Source of the DNA: Bradyrhizobium sp. BR 10289
GTDB taxonomy: Bacteria > Pseudomonadota > Alphaproteobacteria > Rhizobiales > Xanthobacteraceae
Length of the DNA: 64,000 nucleotides
NCBI RefSeq assembly: GCF_019455385.1
Contig: NZ_JACOFR010000028.1
Location: 1 to 64,000 of the forward strand
Direction of reading: 5' to 3'
In this document: piece by piece, positions 1-9,515 of the stretch
How positions within the stretch are numbered: the stretch's first letter is position 1
Layout: each line of letters begins with the position of its first letter
Program-made: the position numbers and the translations under genes
The notes under the pieces: model-generated
What the model was told of the DNA's origin: nothing
What the model saw: the letters and a program-made list of their open reading frames with translations, nothing else
The model's database searches: none

Positions 1-2445
1 GACCAGCAGCGAGCGGATTTTCGAGGTGATGGTCGAGCCACCTCCTTGACCCTGTTCCTGGCTCTTGGGACCGGCGGCATTTGCCGCCTTGGCTGCTGCC
101 TTCGCGCTTGCCTTTGCACTTGCCTTGGCGCCGCGGGCCGGCTTTTCCGGCTGTGCGGCGGCGGCCTGCGCGGCGCGGCGCGCGGCGGCAATGAAGCTCG
201 ACGAGGACACCGGCTCCTTTGGAGCTGCGGGAATTTCGCTGATCGCGCTTTCGGAGGCGGCGATGCGCTCCGACGGCGTTGCGGCGCGGCTGCCCGGCCG
301 TGTGCCCGGCTCGAGCGGATGGTCCGGCGGCAGTTCGGGCGCGATCGCGGCGCGGGCAGGGGCGGTGTGCGGCTCGAGGATTTCGCTGATCGCGCGCGGC
401 GGCACCGGCTGTGCCATCGGCATCGGCGGCGGCGCGGCAGGCGCTGCAGCGTGGAATTCGCGCGGCGCCGCGACGAAGGCGGACTGCGCCGGGTATTGCG
501 CGGCTGCGGGGTTCGGCAGCTCGGGCTTCGGATCGTATTTCGGCTGCTGCGGTGCTTGCGGCCGCGGCTCACGCCCGACAGGCGCGGGCTCCATCGGAGC
601 GGCCGCTTGCATCGCCAAGGAAGCCGGCATGGAAGCCGGCATGGGCATCGGCTGCGGAGCAGGCGGCGCGCTGCGTACTGCGCGCAGATCGCCTTCGATC
701 ATCGAGAGGCGGTCGACGACATGGCCGAGCGCGCTGTGGACGGCGTCGAGCGAGTCCTGGGTGCTGCGGTTGGTCTCGGCCTGGCTGAATCGGATGTCCG
801 AGAGCTCGCGCTTGACCAGATCGACCATGCCGGAATCGGCAGCCGGCGCCGAATTTCGGCTCTCGGCGAGGGCCGAATAGGTCGCCTGCTGGCGCTCGAG
901 GTGGCGGAGGATGTCGTGCAGCCCGTCCTCGACGCGGCTCAAATTGCCGTTGCGCGGATCCGAGGCGGCCTCGATCCGCTCCAAGAGATACGAGACCCGC
1001 TGTTCGAGATGGGCGAAGGTCGAGGCGGAATCGTTGCCGACCTGCATGCGGTCGAACCGGTCAGATAGCGCGCGGATTGCAGCTTCCAGATGCTCGCTGC
1101 TCTCTGGCCGCTCGCGCGTTTCCAGCGCGGCGGTGAGCGCGGCGATGCGCTGCTCCAGCACGGCAAAGCTGTCGCTGGGACCGGTGGGGCGGGTGATCTG
1201 GTCGACCTTGGACGACAGCAGCTGCACGTCCTCTGATAGCCGCGCCAGCGCTTCGTTGGAGGCGACGTTGGAGACGATGCCGCGCAGCGCCGAGATCGCG
1301 CCTTCGAGCTGGCGCACGGTCGAGGGATCGTCATTGGCGCGCAGGATCAGGTCGAGCTTGGCGCCGAGATTGCGGATCGCCTCGTCATAGCCGGTGAGCT
1401 GCTCGGCCGGCGTCAGCGTGCGCAGCACCTGCTTGATGTCGGACAGTGCGCGCTCGATGCCCGACAGCACCTGGCCGTCGGTGCCGTTGGAGCGGGTTTC
1501 GTCGATGCGACGGTGCAACGAGCGGATCTCGTTCTCGATCGATTCGATCGCGCGCCGAGGCATCGCCTCGGTGATGGCCTGACGGATCTCGGCGAGCTCG
1601 CCGCGGAAGGCGTTGATCGCCTGCTCGGTATTGTCGGGGCGCTGCAGCGATTCGATCTGGCTCGTGATCTTGAGCAGATGGCGCTCGAGCGAGGAGAAAT
1701 CCGGGCCCGGCTGCGGTGGCGGCGGCGGAGCATAGGCAGGTGCCGGCGGCGCCATCGGGGGCGTGTAAGGAGCGGCGTAGGGCGTTGCACCGGGGGCGAT
1801 CGACGGCGCCGCGCGCGGCGGCACCTGGCGCGGCGCAAAGCCGTCGAGCTCGCTCTGGCGCGCGGTGATCTCGGCGACCGCGACATCGAACGAAGCGGGG
1901 CTCAAGGGCGGCGAGCTGCGATAGACCTGGGCTGCCGCGCGCTCGACCGCATCGGCCTGGCGCTGGCGCGTTTCAACGGGTGAGGGCGCAGGGGCCGGCC
2001 GCGGCGCAGAAGGCTGCTGGGGTTGCTGCGGCCGCGAGATTTGCGACAGGCGCGCATCGAGCCGCGAGATGGCGTCGTTGAGCTGGCGCGCGACGCCCTG
2101 CTCGCGCGAGACGTCTCTTTGCGCAGAGTCTTGGCGCGGTGCGGGTTTTGAAATCCGTTCGATCTGCTGGGTGATGGCGTCGAGCCGCTGGTGGATGTCG
2201 GCGACTTCGCGGCTCTCCTGGCTCGGCATGGGTTGCGGGCGCTGATCCTGACGTGGATCTTGGCGTGGATCCTGGCGCGGATCGCGCTGATCGTAAGGCG
2301 CGCGAAAATTCGGCGGGGCAGTCTCGCCGAGCGTGGAGTTCAGCCAATCGTTGAGCGACATGCCGGCGCGACGCGCGGCAGCTTCGGCCCGCTCTCGGAC
2401 GGAGGGATCGATGCCGTCAGCACTCCACGATACGCGCGAATTCAT
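1..2445 (-). CDS. PodJ-like polar localization factor, N-terminal part
   Basis: The reverse strand stays open for 815 codons from an ATG at 2445 to the window edge, so the C-terminus is missing. The start MNSRVSWSADGIDP and the following AAARRAGMSLNDWLNS match the N-terminal signature of PodJ and PodJL polarity proteins (W-S-x-x-G-I-D, then G-M-S-L-x-x-W-L-N). The next roughly 400 residues are Pro/Gln-rich linkers and long heptad-like stretches compatible with coiled coil; the last part is Ala/Pro-rich. In the known family a transmembrane segment, Sel1 repeats and a peptidoglycan-binding domain follow; those would lie outside the window. The likely role is a scaffold at a cell pole. The forward-strand open frames across this stretch are composition shadows. 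Confidence 0.8.
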   Translation of the reverse strand, partial: MNSRVSWSADGIDPSVRERAEAAARRAGMSLNDWLNSTLGETAPPNFRAPYDQRDPRQDPRQDPRQDQRPQPMPSQESREVADIHQRLDAITQQIERISKPAPRQDSAQRDVSREQGVARQLNDAISRLDARLSQISRPQQPQQPSAPRPAPAPSPVETRQRQADAVERAAAQVYRSSPPLSPASFDVAVAEITARQSELDGFAPRQVPPRAAPSIAPGATPYAAPYTPPMAPPAPAYAPPPPPQPGPDFSSLERHLLKITSQIESLQRPDNTEQAINAFRGELAEIRQAITEAMPRRAIESIENEIRSLHRRIDETRSNGTDGQVLSGIERALSDIKQVLRTLTPAEQLTGYDEAIRNLGAKLDLILRANDDPSTVRQLEGAISALRGIVSNVASNEALARLSEDVQLLSSKVDQITRPTGPSDSFAVLEQRIAALTAALETRERPESSEHLEAAIRALSDRFDRMQVGNDSASTFAHLEQRVSYLLERIEAASDPRNGNLSRVEDGLHDILRHLERQQATYSALAESRNSAPAADSGMVDLVKRELSDIRFSQAETNRSTQDSLDAVHSALGHVVDRLSMIEGDLRAVRSAPPAPQPMPMPASMPASLAMQAAAPMEPAPVGREPRPQAPQQPKYDPKPELPNPAAAQYPAQSAFVAAPREFHAAAPAAPPPMPMAQPVPPRAISEILEPHTAPARAAIAPELPPDHPLEPGTRPGSRAATPSERIAASESAISEIPAAPKEPVSSSSFIAAARRAAQAAAAQPEKPARGAKASAKASAKAAAKAANAAGPKSQEQGQGGGSTITSKIRSLLV

Positions 2446-2708
2446 GACTCTGTCCGGTTCCGACTTCGGCGCCCCACCCGGCACCTCCAGCCTCCCCACG
2501 CGTGCCGGTTGCAATCACAACCGGATTTGCCGCGGGTCGTCTGCCTCGAAAACCGACTTTTTCCTGTTACGGTAAATAACGGGTTAAGGAATGGGGCGCC
2601 GGTGTCTTAAAGTTGGGCGGCCCCGGCCCAGCTTGGCCCAGAATCCTGCGTTCCGGGAACTCTCTGCGTCCTGGCAGCTTGGAACTTGAGCAACAAAGGA
2701 TGTTCGAG

Positions 2709-2885
2709 ATGGCAGGTCTGACTGAAGAAGAAATCCGCAAGCGGGCCTATGAGATCTGGAAAGGCGCCGGCGAGCCAAGCGGGAAAATGGACACCTTCTG
2801 GTATGAGGCCGAAAAGCAGCTTCTGGCCGAACGGTCAGCGCAAGGCGAGGTGCCGCCCGGGATGACCGACAATCTGCCGGTTTAG
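2709..2885 (+). CDS. DUF2934 domain protein
   Basis: A 58-residue protein beginning MAGLTEEEIRKRAYEIW and carrying the DUF2934 pattern (E-x-x-I-R-x-R-A-Y-E-I-W, then G-x-P-x-G-x-x-x-x-F-W-x-x-A-E). The ATG at 2709 is chosen because AAAGGA at 2695-2700 sits 8 bases upstream; an ATG at 2700 overlaps that site and is less likely. It is a small soluble acidic protein. The family is common in rhizobia and has no established function. A second copy of the same domain lies at 34036-34197. It ends 5 bases before the convergent PadR gene. Confidence 0.75.
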   Translation: MAGLTEEEIRKRAYEIWKGAGEPSGKMDTFWYEAEKQLLAERSAQGEVPPGMTDNLPV

Positions 2886-2890
2886 CCGGA

Positions 2891-3493
2891 TCACCCCTTC
2901 CCCTCCCGCTTGCCATCCTCCAGCGGCACCACCGTGCCCATTCCCGTGTCCTTGCCGCTCATCGCCGACAGCGCCTCCAGCGCCTCCTCGCAGAAGTCCG
3001 CGACCATCTGCTCGTGCCGGGCGCCGAGCTGGAGCAGCAGCAGGTTGCCGAGGTCGAGCACGCCTGATGCCGTACCATCCGGAAAGCGCTTCTTGAGGAT
3101 GCGCTCGTAGTTGGCGTGGCGGTCACGGTGGTGCTCCAAGCGGTCCATCAGATCGGTCCGCATCGGCTCGATGTCGATACTGTCGAGCGCGTGCAGCCGG
3201 ACCAGGAGGTCGTCCTTGATGGAGGGGGGTGTGCTCGGCCGCGCGGCCCAGTGCCGCAGCGCTGTTCGGCCTTCCGGAGTGAGCGTATAAATGAGTTTAT
3301 TGGGTTTGCCCGTCTGCACGACCTCGCGGCCCTGGATGTAGCCGCGGTCGCGCAGCTTGGAGAGCTCGCGGTAGATCTGCTGGTGGTCGGCCTTCCAGAA
3401 GAAGCCGATCGAGGAGTCGAAGGTCTTGGCGAGCTCGTAGCCCGTCATCGGCCGTTCCGTCAGGCATGCGAGGATTGCGTCGCCCAGCGCCAT
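2891..3493 (-). CDS. PadR family transcriptional regulator
   Basis: A 200-residue protein with an N-terminal winged helix (about residues 1-80, including MTGYELAKTFDSSIGFFWKA and the QIYRELSKLRDRGYI recognition region) and an alpha-helical C-terminal half typical of the longer PadR proteins (Vir_act_alpha_C type, about residues 90-180). It probably binds DNA as a dimer and represses the divergent operon that begins at 3693, since it is transcribed away from it and the shared gap carries repeated sequence elements. The ATG at 3493 sits next to GGAGCAGGTGCC. The effector is unknown; an acyl-CoA or phenolic compound would fit the neighbours, but that is inference. Confidence 0.85.
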   Translation of the reverse strand: MALGDAILACLTERPMTGYELAKTFDSSIGFFWKADHQQIYRELSKLRDRGYIQGREVVQTGKPNKLIYTLTPEGRTALRHWAARPSTPPSIKDDLLVRLHALDSIDIEPMRTDLMDRLEHHRDRHANYERILKKRFPDGTASGVLDLGNLLLLQLGARHEQMVADFCEEALEALSAMSGKDTGMGTVVPLEDGKREGKG

Positions 3494-3522
3494 GGCACCT
3501 GCTCCTTGTTAGTCCCGACCAA

Positions 3523-3570
3523 TTGACTTGACTTTATGCGCATTGGTGCATATGCGTCAATGTGCATATG
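3523..3570 (+). promoter_or_regulatory. Divergent promoter/operator of the PadR gene and fad operon
   Basis: The AT-richer gap holds TTGACT at 3523-3528 (a possible -35 box) and two exact copies of the octamer TGCATATG at 3547-3554 and 3563-3570, 16 bases apart. The wider copies read GGTGCATATG and TGTGCATATG. Repeats at about one and a half helical turns between a PadR gene and its divergent neighbour suggest a PadR operator. The exact start sites are not resolvable by eye. Confidence 0.5.
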
Positions 3571-3692
3571 AGGTGGCCGAAGGTCGGGGCTGACGATCCG
3601 ACCCGAAAATCAAACGGAATCAACTTCCTCGCTACTGTGCATGGGGTTGTTTTCGCGTTTTGGTGCCAAAGCCCTTTGGGAGGCAGCCTGAA

Positions 3693-4079
3693 ATGACCGG
3701 TCTCGACGCCTGGTACGCCTTCATGACGTCGCACGACCACAAGGCGCTGTGGGACCTCCTGCATCCCGACGCCGTGTTCGAGAGCCCCGTGGTGCATTCG
3801 CCCCAGCGCGGCCGCGACATCACCTTCAAATATCTCGCCAGCGCCGAGAAGGTGCTCGGTGGTCCGGGCTTCACCTATGTCGGCGAGTGGCGCAGCGATA
3901 GCGGCGCCGTGCTCGAATTCAAGACCCAGATCGACGGCATCGAGATCAACGGCGTCGACATCATCACTTTCGATGACGAGGGCCGCATCACGAATTTCAA
4001 GGTGATGGTGCGGCCGCTCAAGGCCATCAACATGCTGCACCGCCTGATGGCGGAGCAGCTCGCCGCAGCCCAGTCCTAA
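3693..4079 (+). CDS. NTF2-like/SnoaL-type protein
   Basis: A 128-residue cytoplasmic protein with the alpha+beta cone pattern of the nuclear transport factor 2 superfamily (MTGLDAWYAFMTSHDHKALW, then DAVFESPVVH, then the C-terminal sheet ending ITNFKVMVRPLKAIN). The ATG at 3693 is preferred because GGGAGG at 3678-3683 lies 9 bases upstream. It is the first gene of the fad operon, 39 bases before the acyl-CoA dehydrogenase. Such proteins may be small-molecule hydratases, isomerases or binders; no catalytic set can be assigned here. Confidence 0.75.
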   Translation: MTGLDAWYAFMTSHDHKALWDLLHPDAVFESPVVHSPQRGRDITFKYLASAEKVLGGPGFTYVGEWRSDSGAVLEFKTQIDGIEINGVDIITFDDEGRITNFKVMVRPLKAINMLHRLMAEQLAAAQS

Positions 4080-4118
4080 GCCAGATCATTACTTCAGACC
4101 GCCCGCCGGGAGACCACC

Positions 4119-5909
4119 ATGCCGATCTATAAAGCGCCCGTCGAAGACGTGAACTTCCTGCTCAACGACGTCTTCCAGATCGACCGCTACGATAACCTTG
4201 CCGGCTTTTCCGATGCGTCGAGCGACGTGCGCGAGGCGATCCTCGGCGAGGCCGCCAAGCTCGCCGAAGAGGTGCTGCAGCCGCTCAATCGCGTCGGCGA
4301 TCTCGAAGGCTGCAAGCGCACTGAGGACGGCAGCGTGACCACGCCGAAGGGTTTCAAGGATGCCTTCAAGCAGGTCGCCGAAGGCGGCTGGCTCGGCCTG
4401 TCGGCACCGACCGAGTTCGGCGGGCAGGGGCTGCCGGTGACGCTGTCGCAAGCCGTCAACGAATTCCAGATCTCCGCCAACATGGCGTTCTCGATGTATG
4501 GCGGCCTCACCATGGGCGCGACCGCGGCGCTGATCGTCCATGGCTCGCCGGAGCAGAAGCAGACCTATGTGCCGAAGATGGTCGCCGGCGAATGGACCGG
4601 CACCATGAACCTGACCGAGCCGCATTGCGGCACCGATCTCGGCATGCTCCGCACGAAGGCGGTGCGCCAGGCCGACGGCAGCTTCAAGATCACCGGCACC
4701 AAGATCTTCATCTCGGCCGGCGAGCATGATCTCGCCGACAACATCATCCATCTCGTGCTCGCCCGCATCGAGGGCGCGCCGGCCGGCATCAAGGGCGTGT
4801 CGCTGTTCGTGGTGCCGAAATTCCTGGTCAATGCCGACGGTTCGGTCGGCGCACGCAACGGCGTCGTCTGCGGCTCGATCGAGCACAAGATGGGCATCCA
4901 CGGCAATTCGACCTGCGTGATGAACTACGACAACGCCACCGGCTGGCTGATCGGCGAAGAGAACAAGGGCATGCAGGGCATGTTCGTGATGATGAACGAA
5001 GCCCGGCTCGGCGTCGCGGTGCAGGGCCTCGCGCAGTCCGAGGTCGCCTATCAGAACGCGGTCGCCTATGCCCGCGAGCGCATCCAGGGCCGTTCGCTCA
5101 CCGGTGCGAAAGCGCCGGACAAGCCGGCCGACCCGATCATCGTGCATCCGGATGTGCGCCGTACGCTGCTGTCGATCCGCGCCTTCAACGAAGCCGCGCG
5201 CGCCTTCGTGATGTGGACCGCGTTGAAGAGCGACGTCGCCCACCGCTCCGAGGACCCGAAGGACCGCCAGGCCGCCGACGATCACATGGGCCTGATGACG
5301 CCGGTGCTGAAGGGCTTCCTCACCGATTACGGCTTCGCCAATGCGGTGCAGGCGCAGCAGATGTATGGCGGCCATGGCTACATCGCCGAGCAGGGCATGG
5401 AGCAGTTCGTGCGGGATGCGCGCATTGCCATGATCTATGAAGGCGCCAACGGCATCCAGGCGCTCGACCTGGTCGGCCGCAAGCTGCCGCGCGACGGCGG
5501 CCGCGCCATCATGGCCTTCTTCGGCGAGGTCGGCGCGTTCGCCAAGGAGAACGGCGGCGACGAGGCGATGAAGCCGTTCATCACCCCGCTGTCGACGTCG
5601 CTTGGCCATCTCCAGCAGGCCACCACCTGGCTGATGCAGAACGCGATGATGAAGCCTGACAACGCGGGAGCAGCCGCAACCGACTATTTGCATCTCTTCG
5701 GCTTCGTCGCGCTCGGCTACATGTGGGCGAAGATGGCGAAGGTGACGCTGGCGAAGATTGCCGCCAGTGGGACGACCCCCTATCTCTCCACAAAACTCGT
5801 CACCGGCCGCTTCTTCATGGAGCGCATGCTGCCGGAGACCGCGGCCAATCTCGCGCGCATCCAGTCCGGCGCCGCCACCATCATGGAACTGCCGGCGGAA
5901 GCCTTCTGA
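4119..5909 (+). CDS. Acyl-CoA dehydrogenase, long DmdC-like form
   Basis: A 596-residue flavoprotein, the usual length of the long acyl-CoA dehydrogenases related to 3-methylmercaptopropionyl-CoA dehydrogenase (DmdC), which carry an extra C-terminal domain. Visible parts are the MPIYKAPVEDVNFLL start, the FAD-binding middle domain with TEPHCGTDLG and KIFISAGEHD, and the C-terminal helical domain with MYGGHGYIAEQGMEQ. E441 in MIYEGANGIQ is the expected catalytic base. It would perform the first, FAD-dependent oxidation of beta-oxidation. It sits with fadA and fadB in one operon. The true substrate may be fatty acyl-CoA rather than a methylthio compound. Confidence 0.9.
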   Translation: MPIYKAPVEDVNFLLNDVFQIDRYDNLAGFSDASSDVREAILGEAAKLAEEVLQPLNRVGDLEGCKRTEDGSVTTPKGFKDAFKQVAEGGWLGLSAPTEFGGQGLPVTLSQAVNEFQISANMAFSMYGGLTMGATAALIVHGSPEQKQTYVPKMVAGEWTGTMNLTEPHCGTDLGMLRTKAVRQADGSFKITGTKIFISAGEHDLADNIIHLVLARIEGAPAGIKGVSLFVVPKFLVNADGSVGARNGVVCGSIEHKMGIHGNSTCVMNYDNATGWLIGEENKGMQGMFVMMNEARLGVAVQGLAQSEVAYQNAVAYARERIQGRSLTGAKAPDKPADPIIVHPDVRRTLLSIRAFNEAARAFVMWTALKSDVAHRSEDPKDRQAADDHMGLMTPVLKGFLTDYGFANAVQAQQMYGGHGYIAEQGMEQFVRDARIAMIYEGANGIQALDLVGRKLPRDGGRAIMAFFGEVGAFAKENGGDEAMKPFITPLSTSLGHLQQATTWLMQNAMMKPDNAGAAATDYLHLFGFVALGYMWAKMAKVTLAKIAASGTTPYLSTKLVTGRFFMERMLPETAANLARIQSGAATIMELPAEAF

Positions 5910-5980
5910 GGTTTCCCGCCCACAAATGATCGCGACCGCGCAGCGGTCGTCAGCAAGATAACCGCAATCAGGAGGCTCCC

Positions 5981-7189
5981 ATGGCAGATGCCTATATCTA
6001 CGATCACGTTCGCACGCCGCGTGGCCGCGGCAAGGCCGATGGCTCGCTGCACGAGGTGACCGCGCTCGCGCTCGCCACCGTGCCGCTGAAGGCGCTGAAG
6101 GACCGCAACAACCTTCCCGAAGATTCCGTCGACGACGTCATCCTCGGCGTGGTCGATCCGGTCGGCGAAGCAGGCTCCGACATCGCGCGCTTCGCCGCGC
6201 TCAAGGCCGGCCTCGGCGAAGCCGTCCCCGGCGTGCAGATCAGCCGCTTCTGCGCCTCCGGTCTCGATGCCGTGAACTTTGCCGCCGCCCAGGTGATGAG
6301 CGGCCAGCACGAGCTGGTGATCGGCGGCGGCGCCGAATCCATGAGCCGCGTCGGCATCGGCGCCTCCGGCGGCGCCTGGCCGATGGATCCCTCGATGGCC
6401 GTGCCTTCCTATTTCATGCCGCAGGGCGTCTCGGCCGATCTGATCGCGACCAAATACGGCTTCTCGCGCGACGATGTCGACGCCTATGCGGTGCAAAGCC
6501 AGCAGCGTGCAGCGAAATCCTGGGAGGAAGGCCGCTTTGACAAGTCGATCGTCCCGGTGAAGGACATCAACGGCCTGACCATCCTCGCCAAGGACGAGCA
6601 CATGCGTCCCTCGACCACGATGCAGTCGCTGGCGCAGCTGCAGCCGTCGTTCACGATGATGGCGCAGATGGGCGGGTTCGACGGCGTCGCCGTGCAGTCG
6701 CATCCGGAAATCGAGCGCGTCAATTACGTGCACCACGCCGGCAATTCCTCCGGCATCGTCGATGGCGCCGGTGCCGTCCTGCTCGGCAGCAAGGAGGCCG
6801 GCAGCAAGTACGGCCTGAAGCCGCGTGCCAAGATTCGCGCGTTCGCGAATATCGGCTCGGAGCCTGCAATGATGCTGACCGGCCCGGTCGACGTCACCGA
6901 AAAGCTGTTCGCCCGTTCCGGCATGAAGAAGTCTGATATCGACCTGTTCGAGCTCAACGAGGCCTTCGCCTCGGTCGTGCTGCGCTACATCCAGGCCTTC
7001 GACATCGACAATGCCAAAATCAACGTCAATGGCGGCGCCATCGCGCTCGGCCATCCGTTAGGGGCCACCGGCGCGATGATCCTCGGCACCGTGCTCGACG
7101 AGCTCGAGCGCACCAACAAGTCCACCGCCCTGGTCACGCTGTGCATCGGCGGCGGCATGGGCACCGCGACCATCATCGAGCGCGTCTAA
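5981..7189 (+). CDS. fadA: Acetyl-CoA C-acyltransferase (3-ketoacyl-CoA thiolase)
   Basis: A 402-residue thiolase. The nucleophilic cysteine is C91 in SRFCASGLDA, the conserved histidine is in NGGAIALGHPLG, and the second catalytic cysteine is in CIGGGMGTA near the C-terminus. It cleaves 3-ketoacyl-CoA with CoA to acetyl-CoA and a shortened acyl-CoA. The gene starts 71 bases after the dehydrogenase behind AGGAGG and is followed 19 bases later by fadB, so both subunits of the beta-oxidation complex are co-expressed. Other thiolases acting in the synthetic direction cannot be excluded from sequence, but the context favours degradation. Confidence 0.93.
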   Translation: MADAYIYDHVRTPRGRGKADGSLHEVTALALATVPLKALKDRNNLPEDSVDDVILGVVDPVGEAGSDIARFAALKAGLGEAVPGVQISRFCASGLDAVNFAAAQVMSGQHELVIGGGAESMSRVGIGASGGAWPMDPSMAVPSYFMPQGVSADLIATKYGFSRDDVDAYAVQSQQRAAKSWEEGRFDKSIVPVKDINGLTILAKDEHMRPSTTMQSLAQLQPSFTMMAQMGGFDGVAVQSHPEIERVNYVHHAGNSSGIVDGAGAVLLGSKEAGSKYGLKPRAKIRAFANIGSEPAMMLTGPVDVTEKLFARSGMKKSDIDLFELNEAFASVVLRYIQAFDIDNAKINVNGGAIALGHPLGATGAMILGTVLDELERTNKSTALVTLCIGGGMGTATIIERV

Positions 7190-7208
7190 GGGTTGAGGAG
7201 CCATCAAC

Positions 7209-9422
7209 ATGTCGTACAAGAACTTCAAGGTTGAAACCGATTCCGACGGCATCGCGCTCGTCACCTGGGACATCCCGGGCCGTTCGATGAACGTGCTCGA
7301 CGAGACCTCGACCAACGAGTTAGAGGGGATCGTCAAGGCGACCACGGCCGACGCCGCGGTGAAGGGCGTCGTCATCACCTCTGCCAAGGAGGCGTTCTGC
7401 GCCGGCGCCGACCTCTCCATGCTCGAAGGCATGAACCAGGCCTACGCGAAAGTTTTCAAGGAGCAGGGCGAGACCGCCGCGAACCAGATGCTGTTCGACC
7501 AGAGCCGCCGCTTCTCGCAGGTGCTGCGCTCGATCGAAACATCCGGCAAGCCGTGGGCGGCCGCGATCAACGGCCTCGCGCTCGGCGGCGGTTTCGAGAT
7601 CACGCTATGCTGCCACTATCGCGTCGCCGCGGAGAATCCCAAGACCCGTCTCGGCCTGCCCGAGGTCAAGGTCGGCCTGTTCCCCGGCGCCGGCGGCACG
7701 CAGCGGGTGCCGCGCCTAGTGCCGCCGCAGGACGCGATGACGATCCTGCTGAAGGGCGAGCCCGTCACCGTCGAGAAGGCGAAGCAGCTCAACCTCATTC
7801 ACGCCATCGTGCCGGCCGCCGATCTCATCAAGGCCGCGAAGGAGTGGATCAAGGGCGGCGGCAAGGCCGTCGCGCCTTGGGACGAGAAGGGCTTCAAGCT
7901 GCCCGGCGGTCCGGTGTTCTCCAAGGCTGGCATGATGATGTTCCCGGCCGGCAACGCGATCTATCGCCGCGAGACCTACGACAACTATCCGGCCGCGCGC
8001 GCGATCATGAGCTGCGTCTACGAAGGCCTGCAGCTGCCGATCGACGCTGCGCTTCGCGTCGAGTCGCGCTACTTCACCTCGGTGCTGCGCTCGAAGGAAG
8101 CGGCGGCGATGATCCGCAGCCTGTTCCTGTCGATGCAGGAGCTCAACAAGGGCGCGCGCCGTCCGAAGGACGTGCCCGCTACCAAGGTGAAGAAGATCGC
8201 CGTGATCGGCGCCGGCTTCATGGGCGCGAGCGTCGGCTACGTCTCGGCCCGCGCCGGCCTCGACGTCGTGCTGATCGACCGCGACCAGGCGAGCGCCGAC
8301 AAGGGCAAGGCCCATGCGCAGAAGGTGATCGAGGAGCAGATCAAGAAGGGCCGCGCCAAGCCCGACGATGCCGAGAAGCTGCTCGCGCGCATCACACCAA
8401 CCGCGGATTACGCTGCGTTGAAGGACGTCGACCTCGTCATCGAGGCCGTGTTCGAGGACCGCAAGGTCAAGGCCGAGACCTTCGCCAAGGCGCAGGAATA
8501 TCTCAAGCCCGACGTGATCTTTGCCTCGAACACCTCGACACTGCCGATCACTTCGCTGGCAGAGAGCTTCAAGGACGAGGGCAAGTTCGTCGGCATCCAC
8601 TTCTTCTCGCCGGTCGAGAAGATGATGCTGGTCGAGATCATCAAGGGCAAGAACACCGGCGATGTCGCGCTCGCGACCGCGCTTGATTACGTCCGGCAGA
8701 TCGGCAAGACGCCGATCGTCGTCAACGACTCCAGAGGCTTCTTCGCCAATCGCTGTGTCGGCCGTTATGTCGCCGAAGGCAACGAGATGTTCCTCGAAGG
8801 CGTGCCGCCGGCGATGATCGAGAACTGCGCCAAGATGGCCGGCATGCCGGTCGGCCCGCTCTCGCTCTCGGACGAAGTCGCGCTCGACCTCGGCCTCAAG
8901 ATCATGAAGGCAACCGAAGCCGATCTCGGCCCGAACGCCATCAACCCCGATCAGAAGAAGCTGATGGTGGAACTGGTCGAGAACCAGGGCCGCCTCGGCC
9001 GCAAGAACAGCAAAGGGTTTTACGATTATCCCGAGAAGGGCAAGGGCTCGAAGAGCCTGTGGCCCGGTCTCTCGGCGCTGCAGCCGAAGCAACTCGATCC
9101 TGATACGCTCGACGTCGAAGAGTTGAAGCAGCGCTTCCTGGTGGTGCAGGCGGTGGAAGCCGCGCGCACGGTGGAGGATCACGTCATCACCGATCCGCGC
9201 GAGGCGGATGTCGGATCGATCCTCGGCTTCGGCTTCGCGCCGTTCACCGGCGGCACGCTGTCCTACATTGACTTCATGGGGCCTAAGAAGTTCGTCGAGC
9301 TTTGCCACAAGCTCGAAGCGAAATACGGCTCGCGGTTCGCCCCGCCGAAACTGCTCGAGGAGATGGCGGCAAAGGGTGAAACCTTCTACGGCCGCTTCGC
9401 GCCGAAGAAGGTGGCAGCCTGA
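7209..9422 (+). CDS. fadB: Fatty acid oxidation complex subunit, hydratase/3-hydroxyacyl-CoA dehydrogenase
   Basis: A 737-residue bifunctional enzyme. Residues about 1-200 form an enoyl-CoA hydratase with oxyanion-hole glycines in GGGFEI and the two catalytic glutamates E130 and E152 (LPEVKVGLFPGAGGTQR). Residues about 328-620 are a 3-hydroxyacyl-CoA dehydrogenase with the NAD motif GAGFMG at 334-339 and the catalytic dyad H464/E476 in HFFSPVEKMMLVE. The C-terminal helical domain follows. It converts enoyl-CoA through L-3-hydroxyacyl-CoA to 3-ketoacyl-CoA for FadA. It is the last gene of the operon; a rho-independent terminator follows 25 bases after the stop. Confidence 0.93.
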   Translation: MSYKNFKVETDSDGIALVTWDIPGRSMNVLDETSTNELEGIVKATTADAAVKGVVITSAKEAFCAGADLSMLEGMNQAYAKVFKEQGETAANQMLFDQSRRFSQVLRSIETSGKPWAAAINGLALGGGFEITLCCHYRVAAENPKTRLGLPEVKVGLFPGAGGTQRVPRLVPPQDAMTILLKGEPVTVEKAKQLNLIHAIVPAADLIKAAKEWIKGGGKAVAPWDEKGFKLPGGPVFSKAGMMMFPAGNAIYRRETYDNYPAARAIMSCVYEGLQLPIDAALRVESRYFTSVLRSKEAAAMIRSLFLSMQELNKGARRPKDVPATKVKKIAVIGAGFMGASVGYVSARAGLDVVLIDRDQASADKGKAHAQKVIEEQIKKGRAKPDDAEKLLARITPTADYAALKDVDLVIEAVFEDRKVKAETFAKAQEYLKPDVIFASNTSTLPITSLAESFKDEGKFVGIHFFSPVEKMMLVEIIKGKNTGDVALATALDYVRQIGKTPIVVNDSRGFFANRCVGRYVAEGNEMFLEGVPPAMIENCAKMAGMPVGPLSLSDEVALDLGLKIMKATEADLGPNAINPDQKKLMVELVENQGRLGRKNSKGFYDYPEKGKGSKSLWPGLSALQPKQLDPDTLDVEELKQRFLVVQAVEAARTVEDHVITDPREADVGSILGFGFAPFTGGTLSYIDFMGPKKFVELCHKLEAKYGSRFAPPKLLEEMAAKGETFYGRFAPKKVAA

Positions 9423-9447
9423 TCGGTTGAAGACGTTTAAGAACGAA

Positions 9448-9479
9448 AGGCCGGATCGTCGATCCGGCCTTTTTCTTTT
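9448..9479 (+). terminator. Rho-independent terminator of the fad operon
   Basis: A perfect 10-bp stem AGGCCGGATC (9448-9457) and GATCCGGCCT (9461-9470) with a three-base loop is followed by TTTTCTTTT. It lies directly downstream of fadB. Confidence 0.93.
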
Positions 9480-9515
9480 GATGACGTCATCACGGTTGCG
9501 TCATGAAGGTCTTGG

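Noticed and set aside
4089..5693. Long reverse open frame (about 534 codons) opposite the acyl-CoA dehydrogenase
   Set aside because: The forward protein has clear family motifs; the reverse frame is His/Arg-rich without any recognisable domain, as expected from high GC.
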